DNA from: Microbacterium luteum
GTDB taxonomy: Bacteria > Actinomycetota > Actinomycetes > Actinomycetales > Microbacteriaceae
Length of the DNA stretch: 64,000 nucleotides
Reading direction: 5' to 3'
Assembly (NCBI RefSeq): GCF_015277875.1
Contig: NZ_CP063814.1
Location: 1,426,001-1,490,000 of the forward strand
Under the pieces are notes generated by a model that was given only the letters and a program-made list of their open reading frames with translations, searched no databases and was not told the origin of the DNA. The position numbers and the translations under genes were made by a program. This document shows positions 24,648-32,875 of this stretch, piece by piece; position 1 is the stretch's first letter, and each line of letters opens with the position of its first letter.

Positions 24648-25931
24648 ATGGCCGCACGACGGCGCAACACGGTGGCACGCCATGGGGAGCTGTCCTCGCC
24701 GCGGCCCTCCCGGAGCATCCTCACCATCGTCGGAGTGCTCGTGGCGATCGTCGCCGTCTCCGGCTTGTCGGTCGCGGCCTTCGCGCTGTGGGACTCCACG
24801 GCCACGCTGCAGCGAACCGCCGTCACCCTGGAACGCGACGCCCCGCTTCCCCCGACGATCGGCGAGATCGAAGGGGGTGTGAACCTTCTGCTCGTCGGCA
24901 CCGACTCCTGCGAGGGCCAGGACCTTCGGCTGTTCCCGCGATGCGGGATCGACGACGACGGGCTCGAACGCAACGACGTCACGATGCTCGTCAATATCAG
25001 CGACGAACCGCGACGCGTCACGGTCGTGTCATTCCCGCGCGACATGCTCGTCGAGATCCCGTCGTGTCCCGCCGAAGACGGCGGGCGATACTCCGCGATG
25101 ACGCAGATGCCGATCAACGCCTCCTACGGCTACGGCGGGCTGGCCTGCACCGCGCTCACCGTGTCGAATCTCGCCGGCATGAACATCGACTTCGCCGGCG
25201 CGATCCGGTGGACCGGCGTCATCCACATGTCCGACGCCCTCGGCGGGGTCGAGGTCTGCGTCGCCGGCGACATCAGCGACCGTCACACCGGCCTGCAGCT
25301 CACCGCCGGAACGCACACGCTGCAGGGTGAGCAGGCGCTGCAGTTCCTGCGCATCCGTCACGGAATCGGCGACGGGTCCGACCTCGCCCGCATCTCGAAT
25401 CAGCAGCAGTTCATGTCATCGCTCATGCGCAAGCTGCAGGACGACGACACCCTGCGCGATCCCACGACCCTGTTCAGCCTCGCGACCACCGCGATGCAAC
25501 AGGTCAACAGCGGGCAACTCGTGCTGGATGAGGGCCTCGCAGACCCGACGCGGATGGTGCAGATCGCGATGGCGCTGAAAGACGTGCCGATGGACGACAT
25601 CGTCTTCGTGCAGTACCCCACGAGCTACGCGCCGAGCGGGAACCCCGAAAACAACCTCGTGCTGCCCCTCACCGAGACGGCCGAGGCCATCTTTGCGGCC
25701 ATCCGGGCGAACGAGCCGATCGAGCTCACCGGCGAGGCATCCCAGGGTGACGGCGTCGTCGTGCAGGGAGAGGATGCCGATGGCACCATCTCGCCCGAGC
25801 CCACGGCCGACCCGTCGACGTCAGCGACCGGCGGGTCCGCTCCCGGCCCGACCGAGACGGCTGTGGCACTGCCGTCGACGGTCGCGGGAACGACGGCGGA
25901 GCAGGTCACCTGCACGGTGCCAGAGGGGTGA
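24648..25931 (+). CDS. LytR-CpsA-Psr (LCP) family cell-wall ligase
   Basis: The protein has 427 residues from ATG 24648 (GGAGGAGA just upstream). It has one membrane anchor (about 25-48), then the LCP domain with NLLLVGTDS, RNDVTMLVNIS, SFPRDMLVEIPSC and LQFLRIRHGIGDGSDLARISNQQQF holding the conserved Asp and Arg residues that bind pyrophosphate-lipid. The tail is a Pro/Thr/Ser-rich stretch (about 360-420). LCP enzymes attach glycopolymers such as teichoic or arabinogalactan-like chains to peptidoglycan outside the membrane. Confidence 0.9.
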   Translation: MAARRRNTVARHGELSSPRPSRSILTIVGVLVAIVAVSGLSVAAFALWDSTATLQRTAVTLERDAPLPPTIGEIEGGVNLLLVGTDSCEGQDLRLFPRCGIDDDGLERNDVTMLVNISDEPRRVTVVSFPRDMLVEIPSCPAEDGGRYSAMTQMPINASYGYGGLACTALTVSNLAGMNIDFAGAIRWTGVIHMSDALGGVEVCVAGDISDRHTGLQLTAGTHTLQGEQALQFLRIRHGIGDGSDLARISNQQQFMSSLMRKLQDDDTLRDPTTLFSLATTAMQQVNSGQLVLDEGLADPTRMVQIAMALKDVPMDDIVFVQYPTSYAPSGNPENNLVLPLTETAEAIFAAIRANEPIELTGEASQGDGVVVQGEDADGTISPEPTADPSTSATGGSAPGPTETAVALPSTVAGTTAEQVTCTVPEG

Positions 25932-26123
25932 CCGGGTGGGACGAACGGCGATCCGCCACGCGATCGAATCGCGCGTCGTCTCTGCGACGGCAGCGTTAAG
26001 AACGGCGATTCTGGCGACGGGCATAAGAAACCGCTCTCAAACTGTTACAACTTCTGTCAAGGGCATGTCTTGCGAAGGCGGCATGGTGCACAGTAAGGGA
26101 ACCGCATAACAAAGGGGGTCTCT

Positions 26124-26228
26124 ATGACGACAGAAGAAAGCACCCACGTGCCCGAGGTCACGGTGGAGAGCGAAGACACGTCTTTCGGTCGTTGGCTGCA
26201 CGTCATCAACCACGGGGCCGCCACCTGA
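26124..26228 (+). CDS. possible small peptide gene (34 residues), unknown
   Basis: The ATG at 26124 follows AAAGGGGG by 5 nt; the frame ends at TGA 26226-26228 and is followed by a strong hairpin. The peptide has an acidic first half (MTTEESTHVPEVTVESEDTS) and then FGRWLHVINHGAAT. The acidic-leader plus distinct-core layout resembles RiPP or peptide-pheromone precursors, but no modification enzyme or exporter adjoins it. It lies in an AT-richer stretch of about 190 bp. That it is a gene is an inference from the ribosome-binding site, codon choice and private terminator. Confidence 0.5.
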   Translation: MTTEESTHVPEVTVESEDTSFGRWLHVINHGAAT

Positions 26229-26248
26229 GCGACTTCTCGCTCCTGTGC

Positions 26249-26291
26249 GAAGAACCCTCCTGTCCGACATCTTCGGATCGGAGGGTTCTTC
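26249..26291. terminator. hairpin terminator after the small peptide gene
   Basis: GAAGAACCCTCC and GGAGGGTTCTTC form a perfect 12-bp stem with a 19-nt loop that has a small inner stem. There is no long T run. It serves both the peptide gene and the convergent lipoprotein gene. Confidence 0.75.
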
Positions 26292-26300
26292 ACGTTCTCA

Positions 26301-26891
26301 TCAGTCCCGCGGCCACTCCACAAGGGCGATGCTCTGCTTGGTGTCGGCGCACTTCACCCAGCCGTCTCCGAAGAGGTAGGTCAGACCGTACCCCTCGTCG
26401 TCCGTCGCGACGGCGGTGTCCGCGCTCTCTGTGACGATCACGCCACGGGCGTCCTGTTCGCTGTGCCACCCTGAGGCGACGAGTTCCCCCTGAGCGGTGC
26501 CCGACTGCTCGCTCGTGATGGGAGCCCATCCGAACAGCTGCACATGGTCGCTCGCGATGGTGAAGTCGCCCCACAGGCACTGCACGCCGTCGGCGAGTTC
26601 GATGCCCGCGACACGGAAGACGTCCTCCTCGACCGACCATCCCTCCGCTTCGAATTCCGCGATCAGCGACGCGGGGATGATCCCCTCGCACGTCGGTGTC
26701 TCCGCCGAGACGGGCTCGGCCGAGTCCTCCGACGGTTCGGCGGTCGCCGTCGGCTCCGGAGAGGTCGCGTTCGGTGACGGAAGCGCATCTTCGGTGACGA
26801 CGGTCTCGGGGGTCGTACTGCAGGCCGCGAGCGTCAGCGATGCGACGGTCACAGCGACGAGCAGGCCGGCGCGGGCGCGGGGCAGAGGCAT
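26301..26891 (-). CDS. putative lipoprotein
   Basis: It has 196 residues: a signal peptide ending in the lipobox SLTLAACS, a Thr/Pro/Ser/Glu linker (about 25-65), and a compact domain with Cys residues in TPTCEG, VQCLWG and VKCADT that could form disulphides. The family is unknown; similar Cys-containing lipoproteins are common in Microbacteriaceae. Its ATG overlaps the hisN stop by one base (TGATG), so it is translated from the hisN mRNA. Confidence 0.75.
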   Translation of the reverse strand: MPLPRARAGLLVAVTVASLTLAACSTTPETVVTEDALPSPNATSPEPTATAEPSEDSAEPVSAETPTCEGIIPASLIAEFEAEGWSVEEDVFRVAGIELADGVQCLWGDFTIASDHVQLFGWAPITSEQSGTAQGELVASGWHSEQDARGVIVTESADTAVATDDEGYGLTYLFGDGWVKCADTKQSIALVEWPRD

Positions 26892-27718
26892 CAGGGGGTC
26901 TCCGGAAGGCGGTCGTGGATGAGGTCGAGGAACGGGCGGTGCAGGCGGCCGTTGGTGGCCAGCGACGACAGGGCGTCGAGGTCGTCGCCGCCGTCGATGT
27001 CGGTGAACTCGCCCCCGGCCTCGCGCACGATCGGGATGAGGGCGGCGATGTCGTACCGCTTCACGTCGAACTCGGCCACGAATTCCAGCCGTCCCTCCGC
27101 GAGGAGCATGTAGGGCCACGCATCGCCGTAACCACGGTCTCGCCAGGCGGCGCTCGTCACCCGCTCGAGGGCATCGAGACGACCATAGTCACGCCATTGA
27201 CCGATCGACTGGAAGCTGACGCTTGCTTCCGACACGTCCGAGACATCCGACACCCGGATGCGGCGGTCGCCGGCGGGGGAGTTCGTCCACGCGCCGTGCC
27301 CGGTCGCGCCCCACCAGCGCCGCCCGAGCGCGGGCTGGGCGACGACGCCCACGGTGGGTACGCCGTCGACTGCGAGCGCGATGAGGGTCGCCCACATCGG
27401 GATGCCCTTGAGGTAGTTCGCGGTGCCGTCGATCGGGTCGATGATCCACTGGCGCGTGCTGTCGCCGGTGACGCCGAACTCTTCGCCGTAGACGCCGTCA
27501 TCCGGGCGCTCGGCGGCGAGGATCCCGCGGATCGCACGCTCGGTCGCCAGGTCGGCTTCGGTCACATGCGAGTGATCCGGCTTCAGCTGCACGTCGAGAT
27601 CGGCCGCGTCGAATCGTGCCATGGTGACCGCGTCGGCCGCGTCCGCGATGCGCAGCGCGAGCTCCAGGTCGGCGGGCTCGGCGCGCGCGGGCGATGACGA
27701 CATGTCGGGGGAAGGCAC
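26891..27718 (-). CDS. hisN: histidinol-phosphatase, inositol-monophosphatase fold
   Basis: It has 275 residues from GTG 27718. Metal-site motifs of the family are VYGEEFG (Glu), WIIDPIDGTANYLKG (Asp-Pro-Ile-Asp-Gly-Thr) and DVKRYDIAALIPIV in the last third. The length and DGTANY wording match actinobacterial HisN, which makes histidinol from histidinol phosphate; a general inositol-1-phosphatase role is the alternative. A TATCCT box 7 nt upstream of GTG fixes the start over ATG 27703. Confidence 0.8.
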   Translation of the reverse strand: MPSPDMSSSPARAEPADLELALRIADAADAVTMARFDAADLDVQLKPDHSHVTEADLATERAIRGILAAERPDDGVYGEEFGVTGDSTRQWIIDPIDGTANYLKGIPMWATLIALAVDGVPTVGVVAQPALGRRWWGATGHGAWTNSPAGDRRIRVSDVSDVSEASVSFQSIGQWRDYGRLDALERVTSAAWRDRGYGDAWPYMLLAEGRLEFVAEFDVKRYDIAALIPIVREAGGEFTDIDGGDDLDALSSLATNGRLHRPFLDLIHDRLPETP

Positions 27719-27725
27719 GATCTCA

Positions 27726-27731
27726 AGGATA
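27726..27731 (-). promoter_or_regulatory. -10 box TATCCT, leaderless start of hisN
   Basis: The box is 7 nt before GTG 27718 on the minus strand. Confidence 0.45.
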
Positions 27732-27823
27732 AGCGGCCGATACCTTCCTCGATTTCAGATGTGAGGATCGTGATGGTAACGTTGACCCTCGGTTCGCCCA
27801 GGAATATCCGGCGAATCGATTCC

Positions 27824-27898
27824 GCGCCTCTAGCTCAATCGGCAGAGCAACTGACTCTTAATCAGTGGGTTCAGGGTTCAAGTCCCTGGGGGCGCACC
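27824..27898 (+). tRNA. tRNA-Lys (anticodon CTT)
   Basis: The acceptor GCGCCTC pairs with GGGGCGC; the D-arm is TAGCTCAATCGGCAGAGC, the anticodon loop ACTCTTAAT has CTT, and the T-arm has GGTTCAAGTCC. The CCA end is encoded. A terminator hairpin follows directly. Confidence 0.95.
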
Positions 27899-27905
27899 AC
27901 CTCCT

Positions 27906-27943
27906 CGAAGCCCCGGACGATGCCACCGCATCCCGGGGCTTCG
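27906..27943. terminator. terminator hairpin after tRNA-Lys
   Basis: CGAAGCCCCGG and CCGGGGCTTCG make an 11-bp perfect stem with a 16-nt loop. Confidence 0.75.
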
Positions 27944-27980
27944 TCGTTCCGTCGGCCGGTTTACGCGGTTGACGGCTCGA

Positions 27981-28047
27981 CGAGAAACCCCGCAATGCAC
28001 GATAAACACCGCGATGCGCGATGTTTCGCGGCAATCGGGGTTTCTCG
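27981..28047. repeat. extragenic palindromic element with AGAAACC arms
   Basis: CGAGAAACCCCG (27981-27992) and CGGGGTTTCTCG (28036-28047) form a perfect 12-bp inverted repeat; the interior has GATAAACACCGCGATGCGCG. A related element lies at 36781-36846, at the other end of the transport-dehydrogenase operon. Confidence 0.55.
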
Positions 28048-28170
28048 AGGCAAGACCGGCGTCGAGGGATGCGCGGTGCTTGACCTGAATGAGGTCTCAT
28101 GTTTAGGTGTTCCCGGGACCTGAATGAGCTTTCAGGTCATGCACCCTTCTCAATGGCGAAAGGCACGCAC

Positions 28171-29376
28171 ATGCGGAGTACGAAGAAGTTCCTCCTGGGG
28201 TCCGCGGTCGCCGCGGGCGCCCTCGTCCTGGGGGCCTGCGCACCGCAGGCCGGAACCGATGGCGGCGACGCCTCGGGTGACGACGGCGCCGCGAGCGAGG
28301 TCACCGTCGGCATCGTCACCAGCGAAACCGGGGCTCTCGCCGGCTACGGCGAACAGTACCTCGACGGCTTCAAGGCCGGCCTCGACTGGGCCACCGACGG
28401 CACGATGGAAGTCGACGGCACGGCCATCAACGTGGAGTACCGCGACGACGGCGGCGACCCCGACAAGGCCGTCACCGCGGTGAAGGAGCTCATCGGGTCG
28501 GGCGTGAACATCCTCGCCGGAACCGTCTCCTCCGGTGTCGCCCTCGCCGTGGCAGAGCAGGCCGAGCAGAACCAGGTCCTCTACATCTCCGGGCCCGCCG
28601 CTGCCGATGCGGTCACCGGCATCAACGACTACACGTTCCGCTCGGGCCGACAGAGCGCGCAAGACGTCGCGACCGCGGGAACCTTCCTCGACGACCTCGA
28701 CGGCATGAAGGTCACCGTCTTCGCCCAGGACACCGCGTTCGGGCAGGGCAACGAGGCGGCGGTCGCCGCCATCCTCGGCGCCCAGGGGGCCGAGGTCGAC
28801 TCCGTGCTCGTGGCCGAGGACATCACCGAATTCACGCCCTTCGCGCAGCAGGTGCTCGCCGGCGACCCCGACCTCGTCTTCGTCGCCTGGGCGGGTGCCA
28901 CCAGCGGGGCGATGTGGCAGGCGATGAGCCAGCAGGGTGTCCTCGAAGAGATCCCGGTCGTGACCGGCCTCGGCGACGCCGCGACCTTCGGCGCCTACGG
29001 GGAAGCCTCCGAGCAGATCAACTTCCTCAACCACTACTTCCCCGGCGGACCCGACAACGACGTCAACGCGGCGATGGTCGAGTACATCGAAGCCGAGGGA
29101 GGCACACCCGACCTGTTCAGCCCCGACGGCTTCAACGCGGCCGTCATGATCGTCCAGGCGATCGCCGAGGGCGGCGGCGAGGTCGCCGGCATGATCGACG
29201 CGCTCGAGGGCTTCACCTTCGAGGGCCCCAAGGGAACCATGACGGTGCGCGAGGGTGATCACGCACTCATCCAGGAGATGTACCAGGTGCGCCTCGTCGC
29301 CGACGGCGACACGTTCGTGCCCGAGCTCATCGACACGGTCGACGCCGACGCCGTCGCCCCCGCCGAAGCACAGTAA
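28171..29376 (+). CDS. branched-chain-type (HAAT) ABC transporter substrate-binding lipoprotein
   Basis: The protein has 401 residues from ATG 28171 (GAAAGG upstream). The signal peptide ends in the lipobox LVLGACAP; the mature part is a Leu/Ile/Val-binding-protein fold with VTVGIVTSETGALAGYGEQ, VKELIGSGVNILAGTVSSG and FRSGRQSAQDVATAG. It captures the substrate outside and hands it to the permeases encoded downstream. The family binds amino acids but also acyl and aromatic acids and amides; the surrounding genes argue for a hydroxy- or acyl-acid here (inference). Confidence 0.9.
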   Translation: MRSTKKFLLGSAVAAGALVLGACAPQAGTDGGDASGDDGAASEVTVGIVTSETGALAGYGEQYLDGFKAGLDWATDGTMEVDGTAINVEYRDDGGDPDKAVTAVKELIGSGVNILAGTVSSGVALAVAEQAEQNQVLYISGPAAADAVTGINDYTFRSGRQSAQDVATAGTFLDDLDGMKVTVFAQDTAFGQGNEAAVAAILGAQGAEVDSVLVAEDITEFTPFAQQVLAGDPDLVFVAWAGATSGAMWQAMSQQGVLEEIPVVTGLGDAATFGAYGEASEQINFLNHYFPGGPDNDVNAAMVEYIEAEGGTPDLFSPDGFNAAVMIVQAIAEGGGEVAGMIDALEGFTFEGPKGTMTVREGDHALIQEMYQVRLVADGDTFVPELIDTVDADAVAPAEAQ

Positions 29377-29393
29377 GGCGGGCAGCAGCAGCG

Positions 29394-30167
29394 ATGAACG
29401 CACCCGTCCCGCCCGTGGAGTCCGCGATCCGCGTCGACAGCCTCGGTCTGCAGATCGGGGGAGCGACGATCCTCAAAGATGTCCAGCTCGACGTCGCTGC
29501 AGGATCGTTCGTCGGGGTCATCGGCCCCAACGGCGCTGGCAAGACCACGCTGTTCAACGTGATCTCCGGACTCGTCAAGCCCACCGCCGGCCGCGTGCTC
29601 ATGCACGGGGAGGACATCACCACGATGTCGGTACCGGCGCGGGCCCGGGCGGGACTGGGCCGCACCTTCCAGACCTCGAGCCTGTTCCCGCAGCTGAGCG
29701 TGCTCGAGAACGTCCGGCTGGCGGCTCAAGCAGCGCGAGGCGGGTCGGGCTCGCTCCTGCACTTCCCGCGCCGAGCCGACCACGCCGTCGAGATCGCTCA
29801 CGAGAAGCTGCGCACCGTCGGCCTTGACCACAAGGCCGCCGCCCTCGCCGGTGACATCTCGCACGGCGACAAGCGCAAGCTCGAGATCGCGGTGATCCTC
29901 GCCACCCAGGCCGACATCGTGCTGCTGGACGAACCGATGGCCGGCGTCGCCTCGGGCGACGTCGCCGGGCTCGTGGACAACATCCGCACCATGCAGGCCG
30001 ACAAGGGCTGCACGGTGCTGATGGTCGAACACCACCTCGAGGTGCTGCTCGGCCTCGTCGAGAAGGTGGCCGTCATGTATTTCGGCAGCATCATCGCCTA
30101 CGACACGCCGCAGAAGGTCATGGCGGACCCCGTCGTGCAGCAGGCGTACCTGGGGAATGCCGCATGA
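29394..30167 (+). CDS. livG: HAAT ABC transporter ATP-binding protein (LivG type)
   Basis: It has 257 residues: Walker A GPNGAGKTTLF (about 43-53), Q-loop FQTSSLFPQL, signature GDISHGDKRKLEIA (variant of LSGGQ usual for LivG), Walker B DIVLLDEPMAG and switch His in MVEHH. It hydrolyses ATP on the inside to drive import. It starts 17 nt after the binding-protein gene and overlaps the next gene by 4 nt. Confidence 0.93.
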   Translation: MNAPVPPVESAIRVDSLGLQIGGATILKDVQLDVAAGSFVGVIGPNGAGKTTLFNVISGLVKPTAGRVLMHGEDITTMSVPARARAGLGRTFQTSSLFPQLSVLENVRLAAQAARGGSGSLLHFPRRADHAVEIAHEKLRTVGLDHKAAALAGDISHGDKRKLEIAVILATQADIVLLDEPMAGVASGDVAGLVDNIRTMQADKGCTVLMVEHHLEVLLGLVEKVAVMYFGSIIAYDTPQKVMADPVVQQAYLGNAA

Positions 30168-30877
30168 GCGCCGCACCCATCCTCGCCGTCGAACACCTGC
30201 GGTGCTCCATCGCGGGGCAGCAGGTCGTCGAAGACGTCTCCTTCGAGGTGCCCGCGACCGGCATCACCGCCGTCCTGGGCCGCAATGGCGCCGGCAAGAC
30301 CTCCACGCTGCGCGGCATCCTCGGCCTCATCCAGCGACGCGGCACCGTCACCCTGGCCGGTACGCGCATCGACACGATGCCCACCCACAAGATCGTCCAG
30401 CGGGGAGTGGGCTACGTGCCGGAGGACCGCGAGGTGTTCGCCAAACTCTCCGTCGCCGAGAACCTCGCGCTCGCGGAGCGGCAGAAGAACCCGCGCCGCG
30501 AGTTCGTCGCCGAGCTCTTCCCCGACCTCGTCGAACGCCGCGATCAGCCGGCCGGCACGCTCTCGGGCGGACAGCAGCAGATGGTCTCGGTCGCACGCGC
30601 CCTCATCAACGACAACGCCCTCCTCCTCGTGGACGAGCCCACCAAGGGGCTTGCACCGCGGATCGTCGACGAAGTCGCCGAGGCGCTGCACGAAGCGGCG
30701 AAGGTCGTGCCGATCCTGCTGGTCGAGCAGAACCTCGAGGTCGTTCGACGACTCGCCGACTCCGCCGTCGTGATCGGCGCCGGACGCGTCGTGCACACCG
30801 GATCGGCCGCAGAGATCCTCGACGACGACGAGCTGACTAAGCGCCTGCTGGGTGTGCACGCGGAGGCCCACGCATGA
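30164..30877 (+). CDS. livF: HAAT ABC transporter ATP-binding protein (LivF type)
   Basis: It has 237 residues with Walker A GRNGAGKTSTL, signature LSGGQQQMVSVARAL, Walker B LLLVDEPTKGLAP and LLVEQNLE. It pairs with the LivG-type subunit. The GYVPEDREVFAKLSVAENL segment is typical of LivF. ATGA overlaps at both ends show translational coupling in the operon. Confidence 0.93.
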   Translation: MSAAPILAVEHLRCSIAGQQVVEDVSFEVPATGITAVLGRNGAGKTSTLRGILGLIQRRGTVTLAGTRIDTMPTHKIVQRGVGYVPEDREVFAKLSVAENLALAERQKNPRREFVAELFPDLVERRDQPAGTLSGGQQQMVSVARALINDNALLLVDEPTKGLAPRIVDEVAEALHEAAKVVPILLVEQNLEVVRRLADSAVVIGAGRVVHTGSAAEILDDDELTKRLLGVHAEAHA

Positions 30878-31749
30878 GCACCCTCGTCCTCACCCTCGTC
30901 ACCGGCGTCGGACTCGGCGCCCTCTACTTCCTCGTCGCCAGCGGTCTGAGCCTCATCTACGGCCTCATGCACGTGCTGAACTTCGCGCACGGGGCATTCC
31001 TCACCCTCAGCGCCTTCATGGGGTGGTTCGTTGCGCAGGCGCTCGGCACCGATTCCTGGGGCTCGTTCCTCCTGTCGATCCTCGTCGGCGCGGTCGTCGG
31101 CGCCGTGTTCGCCACCCTCACCGAGCTCGTCCTCATCAGACCGCTGTACGAGAGGCACATCGAACAGGTCCTCGTCACCGTCGGCCTGTCGCTGGCAGCC
31201 GTCGCGCTGTTCGAGGGCATGTGGGGCACCGATGCGATCACCATCGCCGGTCCGCCGTGGCTGACCCAGACCACCGAGATCCTCGGCGCGCGCATCCCGA
31301 ACAAGTACTGGGCGCTCATTCTCGCGGCGGGGCTGGTGCTGCTGGCTCTCGTGCTGTTCCTGCAGAAGACCCGCTACGGCATGGTCATCCGCGCCGGTGT
31401 CGAGAACCGCGCGATGGTCACCGCCCTCGGCATCGACGTGCGCCGCTCTTTCACCCTGGTCTTCGCCATCGGCGGGGCCGCCGCCGGCATCGGCGGGGTG
31501 ATGGCGATGCACTACACCAACTACGTCTCGGCCCACATGGGCGCGACGCTGCTGATCTTCGCGTTCATCGTCACCGTGGTCGGCGGCCTCGGCTCGCTCA
31601 CCGGCGCCGCGATCGCCTCGGTGCTGGTCGCCGTGCTCCAGCAGGTCGCCAACACCTATCTCAACGGCACGGGCGACTTCATCGTCGTCATCCTGCTGGC
31701 CGCGGTGCTGCTGCTGCGACCGACCGGACTCATGGGAAGGAGGGCCTGA
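30874..31749 (+). CDS. livH: HAAT ABC transporter permease (LivH type)
   Basis: It has 291 residues with about eight hydrophobic helices. The opening ALYFLVASGLSLIYGLMHVLNFAHGAF is the LivH signature, and GIDVRRSFTLVFAIGGAAAGIGG is the cytosolic coupling region facing the ATPases. It forms half of the membrane channel. It ends one base before the next permease start. Confidence 0.93.
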   Translation: MSTLVLTLVTGVGLGALYFLVASGLSLIYGLMHVLNFAHGAFLTLSAFMGWFVAQALGTDSWGSFLLSILVGAVVGAVFATLTELVLIRPLYERHIEQVLVTVGLSLAAVALFEGMWGTDAITIAGPPWLTQTTEILGARIPNKYWALILAAGLVLLALVLFLQKTRYGMVIRAGVENRAMVTALGIDVRRSFTLVFAIGGAAAGIGGVMAMHYTNYVSAHMGATLLIFAFIVTVVGGLGSLTGAAIASVLVAVLQQVANTYLNGTGDFIVVILLAAVLLLRPTGLMGRRA

Positions 31750-31750
31750 C

Positions 31751-32875
31751 ATGCCGCGCTCGACGAAGAACGTGCGCCGATTCGTTCCGGTCGTCATCGG
31801 TGTCGTCCTCATCGCCTTCATGGCGCTGCTCCCGATGCTCAACCTGTCGCTGCCGGGAATCCTCCCCACCCCCACCTACATGCCCGGAACGCTCGCACTG
31901 CTGTCGCTGTGCATGGTGTTCGCCGCCCTGGCCCTCTCGTACAACCTGCTCCTCGGCACATCCGGGATGCTGTCCTTCGGCCACGCGCTCTACTTCGGCG
32001 CCGGCGCGTACGGTCTCGGCATCGCCCTCGAGCACCTCGGTGTGCCGCTGTGGCCGGGGGTCTTCATCGCCCTGCTCGGCGGCATGGTGATCGCGCTGGC
32101 CACCGGTGCGGTGTCGATGCGGGTCTCCGGCATCCCGTTCGCCATGGTGACGCTCGCCTTCGCGCAGGCGGGCTCAGTGCTCGTGCGGCGCAACTCCGAC
32201 ATCACCGGTGGTGAGGAAGGCCTCGGGCTGAACACCGACCTGGTGCCCGATGCGCTGGTCGGCGTCGTCAACACCCGCAACCTCTACTGGCTGACCCTCG
32301 CGATCCTCGTGATCGTCTACCTCGTCTCCCTGTGGGTCGACAAGAGCCGCCTCGGACACCTCGCCCGTGCGACCCGCGAGAACGAGCAACGCGTGCGGGT
32401 GCTGGGGCTCTCGCCGTTCACCGTGCGCCTGACGGTCTTCGTCATCGCCGCGGTCCTGGCGAGCCTCGCCGGCGTCGCCTACCTGCTCCTGCAGTCCGGC
32501 ACGGTGCCACGGGCGGTATCGGCCGACCTCACCATCACGATCCTCGTGATGGTCGTCCTCGGCGGCGTGGGCTTCCGGTGGGGTGCCATTGTGGGGGGTG
32601 TGCTCTATACGCTCCTGGACCAGCGACTCACCGTGCTCGCCGGCTCCGAGGCGATCGCCGGCCTTCCGGACATCCTGCGCATCCCGCTGTCGGAGCCGCT
32701 GTTCCTCCTCGGCGCGCTCTTCATCCTCGTGGTGATGTTCCTCCCCGGTGGCATCGCCGGCACCGTCGACAAGCTGTTCCGTCGACGGCGGCGGTCCGGT
32801 CACGACGAGAGCCCGCTGGAGGAGATCGACGATGCGGCCGCGCAGGCCGAGAACCCCGTCGAGGTGCGCGCATGA
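31751..32875 (+). CDS. livM: HAAT ABC transporter permease (LivM type)
   Basis: It has 374 residues with about ten helices. LSYNLLLGTSGMLSFGHALYFGAGAYG is the LivM hallmark, and RATRENEQRVRVLGLSPFTVRLTVFVIAA the coupling region. The 45-residue charged C-terminal tail is longer than usual. It overlaps the acyl-CoA ligase gene by ATGA, so transport and activation enzymes are made together. Confidence 0.93.
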   Translation: MPRSTKNVRRFVPVVIGVVLIAFMALLPMLNLSLPGILPTPTYMPGTLALLSLCMVFAALALSYNLLLGTSGMLSFGHALYFGAGAYGLGIALEHLGVPLWPGVFIALLGGMVIALATGAVSMRVSGIPFAMVTLAFAQAGSVLVRRNSDITGGEEGLGLNTDLVPDALVGVVNTRNLYWLTLAILVIVYLVSLWVDKSRLGHLARATRENEQRVRVLGLSPFTVRLTVFVIAAVLASLAGVAYLLLQSGTVPRAVSADLTITILVMVVLGGVGFRWGAIVGGVLYTLLDQRLTVLAGSEAIAGLPDILRIPLSEPLFLLGALFILVVMFLPGGIAGTVDKLFRRRRRSGHDESPLEEIDDAAAQAENPVEVRA

